Shown here in pieces: positions 27,871-37,611 of a stretch of DNA of 64,000 bases (positions within the stretch are counted from its first letter, which is position 1; the number at the start of each line of letters is the position of its first letter). Below the pieces are notes generated by a model. The model had not been told where the DNA came from. It worked only from the letters and a program-made list of their open reading frames with translations, and did not search any database. The translations under genes were made by a program, and so were the position numbers. The stretch is from a bacterium (GTDB lineage Bacteria; Hinthialibacterota; Hinthialibacteria; Hinthialibacterales; Hinthialibacteraceae): assembly GCA_016125385.1 (NCBI GenBank), contig WGLV01000007.1:44241-108240 (forward strand), in the 5' to 3' direction.

Positions 27871-28428
27871 TTAGAAATTCATGATCTCGTCTTCTTTGTC
27901 TTTCAGGATGGAGTCGATCGAACTGACGTATTTGTCGGTCAGTTTCTGCACTTCATCTTCCATCTTCTTGGCGTCGTCTTCGGGGATGGTCCCTTCCTTG
28001 GCGGCTTTTTTCAGTGATTCGATGCTCTCGCGGCGATGGTTTCGAATGCGGATCTTACCGTCTTCGCCGAATTTCTTCGCCATTTTCACCAACTCGCGCC
28101 GGCGTTCTTCGTTGAGCGGCGGAATGGGCAGACGGATCAGTTTGCCGTCGTTATTGGGAGTGATGCCGATGTCGGCTTTGAGGATGGCTTTTTCGATGTC
28201 GCCCATCAGGCTTTTGTCCCAGGGCTGAATGACGATCAGGCGCGCTTCGGGCACGCTGATGTTGGCCATCTGTTTGAGCGGGGTTTTGGCGCCATAGGCT
28301 TCGACGGTCACGCCGTCGAGCAAAGCGGGGGTGGCGCGTCCGGTACGGAGGTGGGCCAGCTCCCGCTTGGTCCAGTCGACCGCTTCTTCCATCTCGAGAG
28401 TACATTCTTCGATAAATTCATTGTTCAT
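27871..28428 (-). CDS. frr: Ribosome recycling factor
   Basis: 185 residues, exactly the RRF size. It shows the conserved [14 protein letters not shown] segment, the central VTVEAYG...[12 protein letters not shown] region, and the C-terminal [18 protein letters not shown] with EF-G splits ribosomes after termination. The ATG overlaps the pyrH stop (ATGA), giving translational coupling. Last gene of the operon. Confidence 0.97.
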   Translation of the reverse strand: MNNEFIEECTLEMEEAVDWTKRELAHLRTGRATPALLDGVTVEAYGAKTPLKQMANISVPEARLIVIQPWDKSLMGDIEKAILKADIGITPNNDGKLIRLPIPPLNEERRRELVKMAKKFGEDGKIRIRNHRRESIESLKKAAKEGTIPEDDAKKMEDEVQKLTDKYVSSIDSILKDKEDEIMNF

Positions 28429-29165
28429 GGTTTTTTCACCGTTTCGTTCCCGTCCACCCTCACCTTCGTCCCGACGTTTTCACCGCGCAGCGCGCGGGTT
28501 ATTTCACCGGGGCGCGTCATGTTAAAGACGACGATGGGCAGACTGTTCTCCATACAGAGCGAGATTGCGGTCGAATCCATCACCCGCAATCCCTGTTGCA
28601 ATACGTCGCGGTACGTCAGTTCATCATAGCGCACCGCGCTTTTATCGACGAAGGGATCGGCCGAGTAGACGCCGTCGACCTTGGTGGCCTTGTACAGCAC
28701 GTCGGCCTCGATCTCGATGGCGCGCAACGCGGCGGCGGTGTCGGTGGTGAAATACGGGTTGCCGGTTCCGCCGGCGAAGATCACCACGCGCCCTTTTTCG
28801 ATGTGCCTGACGGCGCGCCGCCGAATGTAGGGCTCGCAGAGTTCTTCCATGCGGATCGCCGATTGAACCCGGGTGAAAACGCCCTCGTGTTCGAGGCTGG
28901 CCTGAAAGGCGAGCGCGTTGATGACGGTGGCCAGCATGCCCATGTAATGGGCCGAGGCTTCTTCGATGTAGTTGACGGTGTTGTCGGCGCCGCGCCAGAT
29001 GTTGCCGCCGCCGACGACGAGGGTGAGTTCGAGGCCGCCGTCGCGGTGAGCGGCGGCGATTTCACGGGAGACGGATTGCAGGGTGGGGAAGTTGACGCCG
29101 TAACCTTGGTCTCCGGCGAGCGCTTCCCCGCTGATTTTCAGCAGAACTCTGCGGGGTTTTGACAT
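28425..29165 (-). CDS. pyrH: Uridylate kinase
   Basis: 246 residues. N-terminal [13 protein letters not shown] is the UMP-kinase phosphate-binding segment, with [11 protein letters not shown], the [18 protein letters not shown] loop and DPF.DKSA also present. It phosphorylates UMP to UDP and is often feedback-inhibited by UTP. It lies 65 bases after tsf. A perfect hairpin sits in that gap immediately before its ribosome binding region. Gene order rpsB-tsf-pyrH-frr is conserved across bacteria. Confidence 0.97.
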   Translation of the reverse strand: MSKPRRVLLKISGEALAGDQGYGVNFPTLQSVSREIAAAHRDGGLELTLVVGGGNIWRGADNTVNYIEEASAHYMGMLATVINALAFQASLEHEGVFTRVQSAIRMEELCEPYIRRRAVRHIEKGRVVIFAGGTGNPYFTTDTAAALRAIEIEADVLYKATKVDGVYSADPFVDKSAVRYDELTYRDVLQQGLRVMDSTAISLCMENSLPIVVFNMTRPGEITRALRGENVGTKVRVDGNETVKKP

Positions 29166-29179
29166 TAGGCTGAACCCCC

Positions 29180-29203
29180 GCGGGGAGGCCTGAGCCTCCC
29201 CGC
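29180..29203 (-). other. Perfect hairpin in the tsf-pyrH gap
   Basis: GCGGGGAGGC and GCCTCCCCGC pair over 10 bp around a four-base loop. On the minus strand it lacks a U tract and its base abuts the GGGGG that serves pyrH. It may be an attenuator, RNA-processing site or expression tuner rather than a full terminator. Confidence 0.6.
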
Positions 29204-29230
29204 GCAGTTGGTTTTGTTTTGCAAGCCGTC

Positions 29231-29830
29231 TTATTCTTCGCCCAGCTGATAGCGGACGAAGCGGCGAACCTGAATGTTTTCGCCCAATTTGCCTATGACG
29301 GATTTCAACAGGTCTTCAACCGTCTGGTTCATGTCTTTGATGAAAGGCTGTTCCAGGAGGCAGATCTGCTCGTAAAACTTGTTGATCCGGCCTTCGATCA
29401 TCTTTTCGATGACGGCTTCGGGCTTGCCCGATTCCTTCGCCTGGCCGCGGAGCACGTCGCGTTCGGCTTCGACCACATCGGCCGGAACCTCGTCGCGGGT
29501 CACGTAACCGGGGTTCGACGCCGCGATGTGCATCGCGATGTCTTTGGCGAGGGCCAGAAAATCGTCGGTGCGCGCCACGAAATCGGTTTCGCAGTTGACC
29601 TCGACCATCACGCCGATCTTGTTGCCGGGGTGAATGTACGAGAACACCACGCCTTCTTTGGTCTGGCGGCCGCTGCGTTTGGCGGCGGAGGCGATGCCTT
29701 TTTCGCGGAGGTATTTCGCCGCTTTTTCAAAATCGCCGTCGCATTCTTTCAGCGCCTTTTTGCAGTCCATCATGCCGGCGCCGGTTTTTTCACGGAGGTC
29801 TTTCACTAATGTAGCGGGAATGTCGGCCAT
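29231..29830 (-). CDS. tsf: Elongation factor Ts
   Basis: About 199 residues from ATG 29830, with AAGGAAAG upstream. The frame runs further but the extra residues are low-complexity and overlap rpsB. The N-terminal UBA-like segment [20 protein letters not shown], and the EF-Tu-contacting [20 protein letters not shown], identify EF-Ts. Length fits the short class with one dimerisation unit, as in Thermus, rather than the 280-residue E. coli form. It recycles EF-Tu-GDP. It starts 25 bases after rpsB. Confidence 0.96.
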   Translation of the reverse strand: MADIPATLVKDLREKTGAGMMDCKKALKECDGDFEKAAKYLREKGIASAAKRSGRQTKEGVVFSYIHPGNKIGVMVEVNCETDFVARTDDFLALAKDIAMHIAASNPGYVTRDEVPADVVEAERDVLRGQAKESGKPEAVIEKMIEGRINKFYEQICLLEQPFIKDMNQTVEDLLKSVIGKLGENIQVRRFVRYQLGEE

Positions 29831-29855
29831 TGCTCTTTCCTTATTCGAATGGGTC

Positions 29856-30731
29856 TTATTCGTTGTCGTCGTCGCTGTCGCTGTCGCTTGAATCATCGGA
29901 CGCGCTCGCCGCCAGAGGCGCGGCTTTCGCCGGTTCGCTGACCGCCGGGGCGTCATCGCCGTCGTCGTCGTCGCTGGAATCGTCGGAGTCGTCGTTTGAC
30001 ATGGCCGATTCCATATCGTCGTCGTCATTGCTGGAGCCTTCGCTGGCGGCCATGCGGCCCTCGTTGATCGAATCGGCGATGCGCGACGAGATCAACCGCA
30101 CCGCGCGGATGGCGTCGTCATTGCCGGGAATCACGTAATCGATCAGGTCGGGGTCGCAGTTGGTGTCGACGATGGCCACCACGGGAATCCCGAGGCGGCG
30201 CGCTTCCAGCACCGCGATGTGGTCTTTGCGCGTGTCGGTGACGAAGATCGCGTCGGGCAGGCCCTTCATGTCCTTGATGCCCGCCAGATACTTGTCCATG
30301 CGGTCTTTCTCGCGTGACATCTGGAGGCGCTCGCGCTTTTTAATATGTTGAATCTTCGTCTCGTCGCCCAGTTGATCTTCAAGCGTCTTCAGCTTGTCGA
30401 TGCTCTTGCGGATGGTCTGGTAGTTGGTCAACATGCCGCCCAGCCAGCGCTGATTGACGTAATACATGTCGCAGCGTTTCGCTTCTTCGCGGACGGTGTC
30501 CTGCGCCTGCTTTTTGGTGCCGACGAAGATCACGTTCCCGCCATCCTGCGCCACGTCGCGGACGAAGCGGCAGGCTTCTTTCAACAAACGCACGGTCTTC
30601 TTCAGGTCAATAATGTAGATGCCGTTGCGCTGGCCAAAAATGTATTTGGCCATTTTCGGGTTCCACCGGCGGGTCTGATGACCAAAGTGGACCCCGGATT
30701 CCAGGAGCTGTTTCATGCTAACAGTCGTCAT
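29856..30731 (-). CDS. rpsB: 30S ribosomal protein S2 with a long acidic C-terminal tail
   Basis: 291 residues. Residues 1-226 are a normal uS2 ([54 protein letters not shown]). About 64 extra residues follow. The tail is rich in Asp and Ser with clusters such as [10 protein letters not shown] and [10 protein letters not shown], split by an Ala/Pro segment. Many bacteria have short acidic S2 extensions, but this one is long and serine-rich. Promoter boxes lie upstream. First gene of the operon. Confidence 0.96.
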   Translation of the reverse strand: MTTVSMKQLLESGVHFGHQTRRWNPKMAKYIFGQRNGIYIIDLKKTVRLLKEACRFVRDVAQDGGNVIFVGTKKQAQDTVREEAKRCDMYYVNQRWLGGMLTNYQTIRKSIDKLKTLEDQLGDETKIQHIKKRERLQMSREKDRMDKYLAGIKDMKGLPDAIFVTDTRKDHIAVLEARRLGIPVVAIVDTNCDPDLIDYVIPGNDDAIRAVRLISSRIADSINEGRMAASEGSSNDDDDMESAMSNDDSDDSSDDDDGDDAPAVSEPAKAAPLAASASDDSSDSDSDDDNE

Positions 30732-30810
30732 GGAAGACTCCTTAAATGCCGATAATTCGGCAGGATATGGGGCTTTGCCCCCGGCGCGTTCGGAGTGCGC
30801 GCCGTTGGAA

Positions 30811-30838
30811 ATTATGGCCGCGCGAGTCGTCTTTTCAA
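30811..30838 (-). promoter_or_regulatory. Promoter and leader of the rpsB operon
   Basis: On the minus strand TTGAAA (30833-30838), 16 bases, then CATAAT (30811-30816): five of six matches at each box. The leader downstream contains a GGGGC-AAA-GCCCC hairpin (about 30771-30783) and a TGCCGA-ATTA-TCGGCA hairpin (about 30755-30770), followed by AAGGAG and the rpsB ATG. Leader hairpins could mediate S2 autoregulation. Confidence 0.65.
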
Positions 30839-30889
30839 GGACAACGGCTCAACGCGGCCGGTTTTTCGAATGTTTTAAACAGCCTGGCT

Positions 30890-32719
30890 TTACAATCTTG
30901 GCACGTAGGCGATCAGGTTTTCCTCCCGATTGGCGAGGTTCAGCTGCTCGGGCGCGCGGATGCAGGCGGTGCGGATCGCGTGATCGAGCGGCGCCACGCC
31001 GAAAAAGGGATGACGGCTGTTTACCAATAGAAGGCGAACGTCGCCGTTCAAAATCTGCTGGCGTAACGATAAAAACAGCGAGATCGCGGGGTACTGGGCG
31101 TTCAGTTGAGGCTCCCGGGCGAACAGCGCATCCAGATTCAGCACGGCGTCGACCGTGTAGTTCGGTCTGAACAGATCGCCCTGCGCCGTCGCGTCGCGTC
31201 CCGGCAATCCATCGGCGAATGGCAGGTCCCGGTTTTTCTTCAACCGTTCGAGGTCGGTGTGATAGGCGTGAAACAAAATAAAAAGCGACGACATGTCGTT
31301 CGCGATGCGCCGCCGCGCGGTATAGGCGTAATAGGGCGGGGCGAGAATGGCGTCGTCTTGACTGGTGTGCCGTTCAACATAGTCGTTCACCTTGTCCATC
31401 TCGCTGCTTGATAATTCATACACGACGCGCGAATTGGTGAACGTGTAATAGAGCAGTTGCATCGGCTTCATCGCCACCCCCGGCGCCACCAGACAGATCA
31501 ACAGCGTCGCCTTGGCGAACGAGAGTGGATCTTTCAGGGCGCCGCGAAGATTGAGCGGAGAGCCCGATGCGATAAAAATCGAGATGAAGAAGAACGCCGC
31601 GAATACCGCCACCGCGGGCTCGCCCAGCGTGAAGATGTATTCCACCGTCCCGCCCTTGGTGACGAAGATGATGGAACCGAGCGAAAAGATTCCCCACCAG
31701 GCGACGTATTCGCGCGCCAGCCGGGGCTTGGTTTCGTCGCCGGCGTAGAGCAGAATGCCCGCCATCGAAGCGAATACGAACCCGCCCTCCCAGAAGAGAA
31801 TGTCGCCGCCCTCGCTCATTAACTTGCTGATGCAATAGCCGATCAGCGCCGACACGCTTTCAGACGGAAAGGTGCCGACCTGCCTGAAAAATACGTGCTC
31901 CATATATTGTCCGCCGCTGTAGACGTACATCAGAAGCCATACCACCAGCGCGGGAACACACAGCCATGTGCTCCATGAACGCAGTAAAGGCTTGAAGCGA
32001 TACCAGATAAAAAACCATTGCAGCATGATGTAGGGCAGGGCGGTCATGTTGATGAAAAGGCACATGGCCGAGACGAATCCCGAGGCGTACAGGGCTGAAG
32101 AAGGCTTGTTGCTCTGAATCGCGGTCAGAAACAGGAGCAGATTGAATGACTGGAGCAGGATCAGCGGCGGTTCGGAGGTGAAACCCGACGCCCACCACAC
32201 CCCTTCGGGCAAAAATAAATAGATGATCCCCGCCGCGAGGCTCATGGAGCCCTGAGGAAACAGCCGCCGTGTAATGCCGAGCACGCAACAGGCGGTCAGC
32301 GCGTGCTGAACCACTTGCCAGAGCCGGATCAGGATCGGGTCGCCTCCCCCGAGCCCCATCAATGCCGCCCCCCAGAACAGAAGAAACGGCGGCTGCGGGC
32401 TGGGCAGGTCCTGATACAAAACCGCGCCATGCAGCAGTCTCCATGAGAGATAGAGGTAGTTTCCGTCGCTGAAATCGACGTATTTCCCATCGATGCACGA
32501 TATCGCCAACATAAAATAAATAAATATCGCGGCGATAAACAGAATGCCTCCCCAGCCGCTTAGCGGCGCGAGGATCGCGATCTCCGGTTTTGGTTCCGCG
32601 GGGGGCGCGGGTTCTTCGCTTTCAGGCGCTTCGTCGTCAATCAGGGCGCGCCGGGGATGTTCATCTTTTTCTGACCCGGGCGCGTGATCCGGACGTTCAT
32701 CTTGTTTGTCGATTTTCAC
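30890..32719 (-). CDS. GT-C type membrane glycosyltransferase-like protein (PMT/ArnT-like)
   Basis: 609 residues. A GTG start with GGAG eight bases upstream leads into a 50-residue hydrophilic, Pro/Glu-rich cytoplasmic N-terminus. About 11-12 membrane helices and a C-terminal soluble domain (about 430-609) follow. The first periplasmic loop has DFSDGNYLYLSWRLLHGAVL then a PSPQPP motif, the layout of GT-C enzymes where an acidic residue coordinates the lipid-linked donor. Such proteins glycosylate proteins or lipids in the periplasm. Donor and acceptor are unknown. It lies upstream of rpsB on the same strand but rpsB has its own promoter. Confidence 0.78.
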   Translation of the reverse strand: MKIDKQDERPDHAPGSEKDEHPRRALIDDEAPESEEPAPPAEPKPEIAILAPLSGWGGILFIAAIFIYFMLAISCIDGKYVDFSDGNYLYLSWRLLHGAVLYQDLPSPQPPFLLFWGAALMGLGGGDPILIRLWQVVQHALTACCVLGITRRLFPQGSMSLAAGIIYLFLPEGVWWASGFTSEPPLILLQSFNLLLFLTAIQSNKPSSALYASGFVSAMCLFINMTALPYIMLQWFFIWYRFKPLLRSWSTWLCVPALVVWLLMYVYSGGQYMEHVFFRQVGTFPSESVSALIGYCISKLMSEGGDILFWEGGFVFASMAGILLYAGDETKPRLAREYVAWWGIFSLGSIIFVTKGGTVEYIFTLGEPAVAVFAAFFFISIFIASGSPLNLRGALKDPLSFAKATLLICLVAPGVAMKPMQLLYYTFTNSRVVYELSSSEMDKVNDYVERHTSQDDAILAPPYYAYTARRRIANDMSSLFILFHAYHTDLERLKKNRDLPFADGLPGRDATAQGDLFRPNYTVDAVLNLDALFAREPQLNAQYPAISLFLSLRQQILNGDVRLLLVNSRHPFFGVAPLDHAIRTACIRAPEQLNLANREENLIAYVPRL

Positions 32720-33373
32720 TGGGATCTCCGTGTGAATGGCTGGCTGTCAGCCGAATTGCTAACAATATTTCTGTAAATACCCGCCCTCAATCGCTGCGAT
32801 TCTTGTCAAATGGCGGTCCTTGTTGATGAGTGAAACGTAAGCGGATATGAGGCTCAATAATCCGATTCAGGCAAGCCCATTCCACTCCGATCCGCTTTTC
32901 GTTTGGACAATTTTGCCCGATCATGCAAAAAAGTCCAGCGTTTTTGCGAGCCGGTTCATTCAGTGATGCGCCGAACCCGCGCTGAAAAATCGCCGGTATG
33001 CGTGAAAACAATAACATTTCATCCCGATTCGCCGAAAATATCGGTGAGCGGGGGAATCGGTCCTCGAAGGGAATAGTACTTGCATCGCAAGAATTTGGGT
33101 TTAAGATACTTGCGATAGTTTCGCCAAGAATCCGTCTAGTTTTTTTGTGTGGTTTGGAAGCCAATATCGTTTTCTTTAAAAAACGTCCGGGCCGCGAATG
33201 AGGTCTGAGACGGTGAATCTTTGTGTGGAATTCTGGAATAAAGACTCTGAAAACGCCTGAATTATTGTGTTTTCGCGGTCGGCAGGCTTGAATGGATGGA
33301 AAAACAAGAGATCGCCCGGCGTGAAAAAATCACGGTGAAAATTGGCGATAAGTCCCTTTTTTTCTTGACATTG
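32720..33373. other. Long intergenic region before the giant secreted protein
   Basis: About 650 bases with lower GC than neighbouring genes. A 125-codon frame on the minus strand (32787-33164) has no recognisable features and no good start, so I do not call it. A weak minus-strand promoter candidate for the GT-C gene (TTGAGG, 17 bases, TATTGT near 32765-32793) is visible. A small inverted repeat CTTGC-ATC-GCAAG lies near 33080. No RNA gene recognised. Confidence 0.4.
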
Positions 33374-33403
33374 TTGCCAAATTCCTTAATCTAGTATTAT
33401 AAT
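33374..33403 (+). promoter_or_regulatory. Strong sigma-70-type promoter for the giant secreted protein
   Basis: TTGCCA (33374-33379), an 18-base spacer, then a perfect TATAAT (33398-33403). A perfect TTGACA also lies at 33365-33370 but is too far from the -10 box. The transcript start would be near 33410, giving a leader of about 160 bases before ATG 33571. Confidence 0.72.
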
Positions 33404-33570
33404 TGTCCGGCTTTTGTCTGAATTTCGTGCCCCGCTCATTATGGCGAGGTGATGGCTGCTTGATCAGAGGGGGCCAAATGAACGGAATTTATAAGGCTCT
33501 AAGACGGTTCGACTCCTCGGGACTGTGTGTCTTTCGAATGGACGACTTCAAAAGAGGTGAAAATAGCCCC

Positions 33571-36500
33571 ATGAAGAAATGGATCGTAGCGTGTGCACTT
33601 CCGTTGCTGTTTGTGTGCGGTTTAGCCGTCCCGGTTCAATCGCAGAGTTGGGACGCGTCCGTTGACGCTCCGCCGGAGAGCGATCTGGTTCTCCCCTACA
33701 GCGGACCCGACGCCTGGTCGGGCAACATGACCGTCGTGATGCAGGCCACTGACCTCGGCGTAAGCGAGGCCACCGCGCCCTTGACGATTAATTTTATGGT
33801 GGGCGATCAGGTCGTCCCGTGGGTTCTGGGGCAGAACCCCGAAGGGTGGACGTTCTCGTCGAACGATTCGTCTGAATCTGGTTACTCCAGCGCCGTGGGC
33901 GCCGTCTCAACCGGCGGCATCCATGAATCGGCGATCCTTCGCGTTGTTGTGGTAGATGCGAATCCCGCCGATTCCGCGCTCCGCGTTCAGGGCTATCGCG
34001 ATGGCTCCAAGGTGTACGACAGCGCGGTGAACTTCACCAAGAGTGGAGTCAAACCCGTTTCGGTTTCCATTCAGGCGGCCACGCCGGTTAAAAATTACCA
34101 GTTCTCCTGGGCGCGCGCCGCGTTTAACTCCGCGTACGCACCGGGTAAAGGCCCTCAGACGCCGAACGGCCTCTCTGACACCGCGGGCTGGGGCTTCGTC
34201 TATAACGGCGACGTGCTCCCCACCACCCTGATTTCCAACGGCCGCACCGATTGGGAAGTACAGGAAGCGGGCAACCTTGCTTATGAATCCATCAGCTTTT
34301 CGATGGATGCGCAGGTTGGCGGTATCTGGTCGCGGCTCGACGATAACTCAGGGTCGCCCAATTCGGCTCAGGGTTACGTCGTCGCTAAAAACATCTATGA
34401 CAAGTGGACCGGCCGCATGACGCTGGTTATGCGCATCAAAGACCTCGGTACCAACAGCGAAAAATCCGTGGTCGATATCCGCACCAACGGAACCGATCCT
34501 AATGGCGTTCCTTACTGGACGCTGGGTCACGTGGCTGAGGGAACCGCCGGACCCGCCGGCTGGGAATTCGGCCAGACCAACGATGGCCGTAACGGAAACG
34601 GAACCAATAACGACACCCGCACGGGTGGTTTTGAAAAGTGGGTGATCCTCCGTATCGTTGTGATTGATGACGATCCCAACGATGGCATGTCGCTCGTTCA
34701 GGGGTGGCAGAACGGCGTAAAGGTCTACGAATCGGTCCGCACCGATGACATCGGCGTCGGCCAGTTCCATGAAATCGCTTTCCGCCGTACCTCGGGCGGC
34801 AGCCCGCAGAAACTCGCCTATGACTGGGTCGCGATGGACTTCGGTCACGCTTGGCCTCCAGGATACGGCCCCGAAACCCCGGCCGGTCGCTTCGACGCGG
34901 GTGGAAGCCAGTCCGCGACGCTCGATTCGAACCTGATTGACGGCGTCATCGGTCTCGACCGCATGGGCCTGATGAAAACCGTCAGTGATCCGTCGCTTCC
35001 GGTGGGCTTGAACAAGTTGTTTGAAGTCGACCGCAACGGCATGCCCGTCACGCTCAGCATGTTCTACCTGGGCTTCGACGCGATGCGCGATATCGAACCC
35101 GTCGGTAACAGCAAGCGTGAACTGACCGGTTTGATGGCTCTCGATAAATACGCGGGCTATCACACCGTTGACGTTCAGGGCCCCGGCGATATCGTTACCG
35201 GCCCGAGCGCGGGCGATCAGGACCGCGTCGCTCCCGGCATCGGCGTTAAAAACCCGGCGAACGGCCCCAAATTCGATTACTTCAACTCGATTGTGAAATA
35301 CAACGCGGCTCACCCCGGCAGTCAGGTCGGCATGGTTTACTTCCCGTTCTCCTTGGCCGATATCGCCCCTGCGGGAGTGAACTATGTGAAACTGGGCGGA
35401 AACGATGACGGTCTCGCCCGCGATATCGAGCCCGCGGTCGACTGGCGTCAGGCCACCAACGCCTTCCAGGGCGCCTATGTTCTCGACGTGTTCGGCGGCG
35501 TTCATTACCTTAACAATGGTGAACTGCTGAACGTCTTCCAGAACAATACGACCCCCAGCCATGTTGAAACCGTCGACCTGTACAACGGCGACCCCAGCGG
35601 CATCGTCTCCCGCGCGCTGAGCACGCAGGGTATCGACCTCTTCCAGCAGATCGTCGGCTTCAAGCCGGTTTATCTCGAAGATTACGCAGGGACGGATTCG
35701 CAGTACAAACACGCCGCCCCTTACTTCTCTTCGCTCCCCATCGCGCGCGACCTCGAAGTCATCAGCGATTTCGTCGATATGACGCCTGAGCTGGTCAACG
35801 ATTCGAAGACGCGTGAACAGTTGGCGGTCGCCAACGGCGTGACCGACAATGGAACCGATACGTCGGTTCTGTATGAACCCATCGCTATTCCTGACAGCCG
35901 CCTCGACGTCTCTTCACCGAACTACACCAAGCGCGTTCTGGTGACGAAGGGCTACGCCATTCTCGATGGCTATGGCGCCGTTCACTCGATGGTTGAAGAC
36001 AACGGCGTTCCGGTTCCCGCTCCGTGGGAAAACGCCGCGACGGGCCGTATGGATCCGTCCGTGAACGCTCCGTACTTCGGTTATGACCTGGCGGTTGATT
36101 TTGAAGTCTTCCCCAATGGCGCCGGCTACGCGCTGTTGACCCGCCTTGGCGATATCTATGTCGTCAACGCGGTTGGTACCACGATGGCTGATAACTTCGC
36201 CGACGTGAATATGTTCAAGAACATTCCGTTCTACGGCTTCGATCTGGCGCGCGACCTGACGCTGGTCGCGGGTTCGGACGGGAAGATTGTGGGTGCGTAC
36301 GTGCTTGACCGCTTCGGCTCCGTTACCAAGTACGGTTCGGTTCCCGCGATTCCGGGTGATTCGCTCTTCCTGCCCAATCCTCAGTCTTCATTGGCGAAGT
36401 GGGAGGCGATTGACCTCGAATTTTCACCTTATCAGTCCCATATCGACGTAACCCCCACGCCGACCCCGACGTTCACTCCGACACCGGTTCCGACCAACAC

Positions 36501-37269
36501 CCCGGTTCCGACGGTGACGGAAACGCCGACACCCGAACCCACCGCGACCCCTGAACCGGCCGCGACGGCGACCCCGGTTGTTGACGTAACGCCGACCGCG
36601 ACCCCGGTTCCGGCGGAAGCCACTCCGACTCCCGCCACGCCGGAAGCGACGGCGACGCCGGTGAGCGGTGATGCGACACCTACTCCGGCTCCGGCTGATG
36701 CGACCGCGACCCCGGTTCCTGCGGACAGCACCGCAACTCCAGTTCCGGCCGAAGGTACCCCCACCCCGGTCCCTGGAGGCGAAGCAACCGCCACTCCGAC
36801 TCCGGCTAGCGTCTCGCCGACGTCGACTCCAGTACCCGCCAGCACGGCGACTCCGGCTCCGACGGCTCAGCCTGTTCAGAATCTGACGATTGGCGTCACG
36901 GGCGGCCCGTACGCGGTGAACGACTCGTTTGATGCGGTTGTCGCCGTTGATAAAAACGCGTCCGGTCTTGCTGATTACAGCGTGACGGTTTCATACAACC
37001 CAGCGATTCTTCGCGCTGAATCGGTTTCTTCCGGTCCGTCATTTGGCTCCAACAACGCGGATATAATCAACTCGCAGGGCCAGGTGACCGCTCGCGCCAC
37101 ACAAATGACCGACACCACGGGTAACATTGTCCTCTTTTCGATTCGCTTTACGGTTTTGAATACGGGTGGAGGCAGCAGCACTCCCTTGAACACGACCATC
37201 AACTCGTTCCGTATCATCGGTGAAGTTGAAGTCGGAGGATCGGGAAGCGCGACGGTTCCGCTCCAGTAA
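33571..37269 (+). CDS. Giant secreted protein: duplicated lectin-like modules, propeller-like repeats, Pro/Thr stalk and cohesin-like domain
   Basis: About 1232 residues from ATG 33571 with a classic signal peptide (MKKWIVACALPLLFVCG). ATG 33478, in frame with its own GAGGGGG, would add 31 residues. Two homologous modules of about 200 residues come first; compare ESAILRVVVVDANP with KWVILRIVVIDDDP, and YAPGKGPQTPNG with WPPGYGPETPAG. Residues about 490-955 hold five or more degenerate repeats of the form LARDLE...GAYVLDVFGGVHYL, probably propeller blades. A stalk of TPTP/ATPVPA units (about 960-1102) leads to a cohesin-like C-terminal domain (VAVDKNASGLADYSVTVSYN). It has a strong promoter and its own terminator, and is probably abundant and surface-exposed. 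I know of no assigned function. Confidence 0.85.
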   Translation: MKKWIVACALPLLFVCGLAVPVQSQSWDASVDAPPESDLVLPYSGPDAWSGNMTVVMQATDLGVSEATAPLTINFMVGDQVVPWVLGQNPEGWTFSSNDSSESGYSSAVGAVSTGGIHESAILRVVVVDANPADSALRVQGYRDGSKVYDSAVNFTKSGVKPVSVSIQAATPVKNYQFSWARAAFNSAYAPGKGPQTPNGLSDTAGWGFVYNGDVLPTTLISNGRTDWEVQEAGNLAYESISFSMDAQVGGIWSRLDDNSGSPNSAQGYVVAKNIYDKWTGRMTLVMRIKDLGTNSEKSVVDIRTNGTDPNGVPYWTLGHVAEGTAGPAGWEFGQTNDGRNGNGTNNDTRTGGFEKWVILRIVVIDDDPNDGMSLVQGWQNGVKVYESVRTDDIGVGQFHEIAFRRTSGGSPQKLAYDWVAMDFGHAWPPGYGPETPAGRFDAGGSQSATLDSNLIDGVIGLDRMGLMKTVSDPSLPVGLNKLFEVDRNGMPVTLSMFYLGFDAMRDIEPVGNSKRELTGLMALDKYAGYHTVDVQGPGDIVTGPSAGDQDRVAPGIGVKNPANGPKFDYFNSIVKYNAAHPGSQVGMVYFPFSLADIAPAGVNYVKLGGNDDGLARDIEPAVDWRQATNAFQGAYVLDVFGGVHYLNNGELLNVFQNNTTPSHVETVDLYNGDPSGIVSRALSTQGIDLFQQIVGFKPVYLEDYAGTDSQYKHAAPYFSSLPIARDLEVISDFVDMTPELVNDSKTREQLAVANGVTDNGTDTSVLYEPIAIPDSRLDVSSPNYTKRVLVTKGYAILDGYGAVHSMVEDNGVPVPAPWENAATGRMDPSVNAPYFGYDLAVDFEVFPNGAGYALLTRLGDIYVVNAVGTTMADNFADVNMFKNIPFYGFDLARDLTLVAGSDGKIVGAYVLDRFGSVTKYGSVPAIPGDSLFLPNPQSSLAKWEAIDLEFSPYQSHIDVTPTPTPTFTPTPVPTNTPVPTVTETPTPEPTATPEPAATATPVVDVTPTATPVPAEATPTPATPEATATPVSGDATPTPAPADATATPVPADSTATPVPAEGTPTPVPGGEATATPTPASVSPTSTPVPASTATPAPTAQPVQNLTIGVTGGPYAVNDSFDAVVAVDKNASGLADYSVTVSYNPAILRAESVSSGPSFGSNNADIINSQGQVTARATQMTDTTGNIVLFSIRFTVLNTGGGSSTPLNTTINSFRIIGEVEVGGSGSATVPLQ
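36448..36876 (+). repeat. Pro/Thr-rich degenerate repeat encoding a stalk
   Basis: About 143 codons of Thr-Pro-x-Pro type repeats. In the middle the unit is about 10 residues (ATATPVPADS-like). Codons vary at third positions between units, so the repeat is kept at protein level rather than being freshly expanded. Confidence 0.8.
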
Positions 37270-37325
37270 AGAGACGATTCGCTCTGTTACGGCGATTCGT
37301 TTTACAAAAGTTTGGTTACTCAATT

Positions 37326-37357
37326 CAGGCCGGCGTTTTCGCCGGCCTGTTTGTTTT
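37326..37357 (+). terminator. Terminator of the giant secreted protein gene
   Basis: CAGGCCGGCG and CGCCGGCCTG form a perfect 10-bp stem with a TTTT loop, followed by TTTGTTTT. It lies 57 bases after the stop codon. The remaining bases to guaB (37358-37611) hold nothing I can name. Confidence 0.92.
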
Positions 37358-37611
37358 ATCCCGCAGGATAATCTACGATTGAATCGCGGTTGAATGGCGG
37401 ATTGACTCGTCGAATCGAGACGATGCGGCTCCTTGGGATTCTCGGCGGAAAATAGAGCGGTACAATGCAGGAGAGGCATCCATCGGCAATCGCATGCTAA
37501 AAGCGAACGATCGCGATGAAACAAGATCCGGAACGGCGGCGGGGTGATCGCCAGACGATATCTGGCTTGTATTCCGCCTGATGAACCATCCGATAGAGGA
37601 TAGATCGACCC

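Noticed and set aside
32787..33164. 125-codon frame on the minus strand in the spacer before the giant protein
   Set aside because: No ribosome binding site, no recognisable fold, and base composition like the surrounding non-coding DNA.
33500..33530. GGTTCGACTCC, which looks like a tRNA T-loop
   Set aside because: The flanking bases do not form a T stem, and no acceptor, D or anticodon arms can be drawn; it lies in the leader of the giant protein.
34348..35712. 454-codon minus-strand frame opposite the giant secreted protein
   Set aside because: No domain or start signal; the plus strand has promoter, ribosome binding site, signal peptide and terminator.
36432..36845. Val/Gly-rich minus-strand frame opposite the Pro/Thr stalk
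   Set aside because: Reverse complement of the Thr-Pro codon repeat automatically yields a Val-Gly-rich frame.
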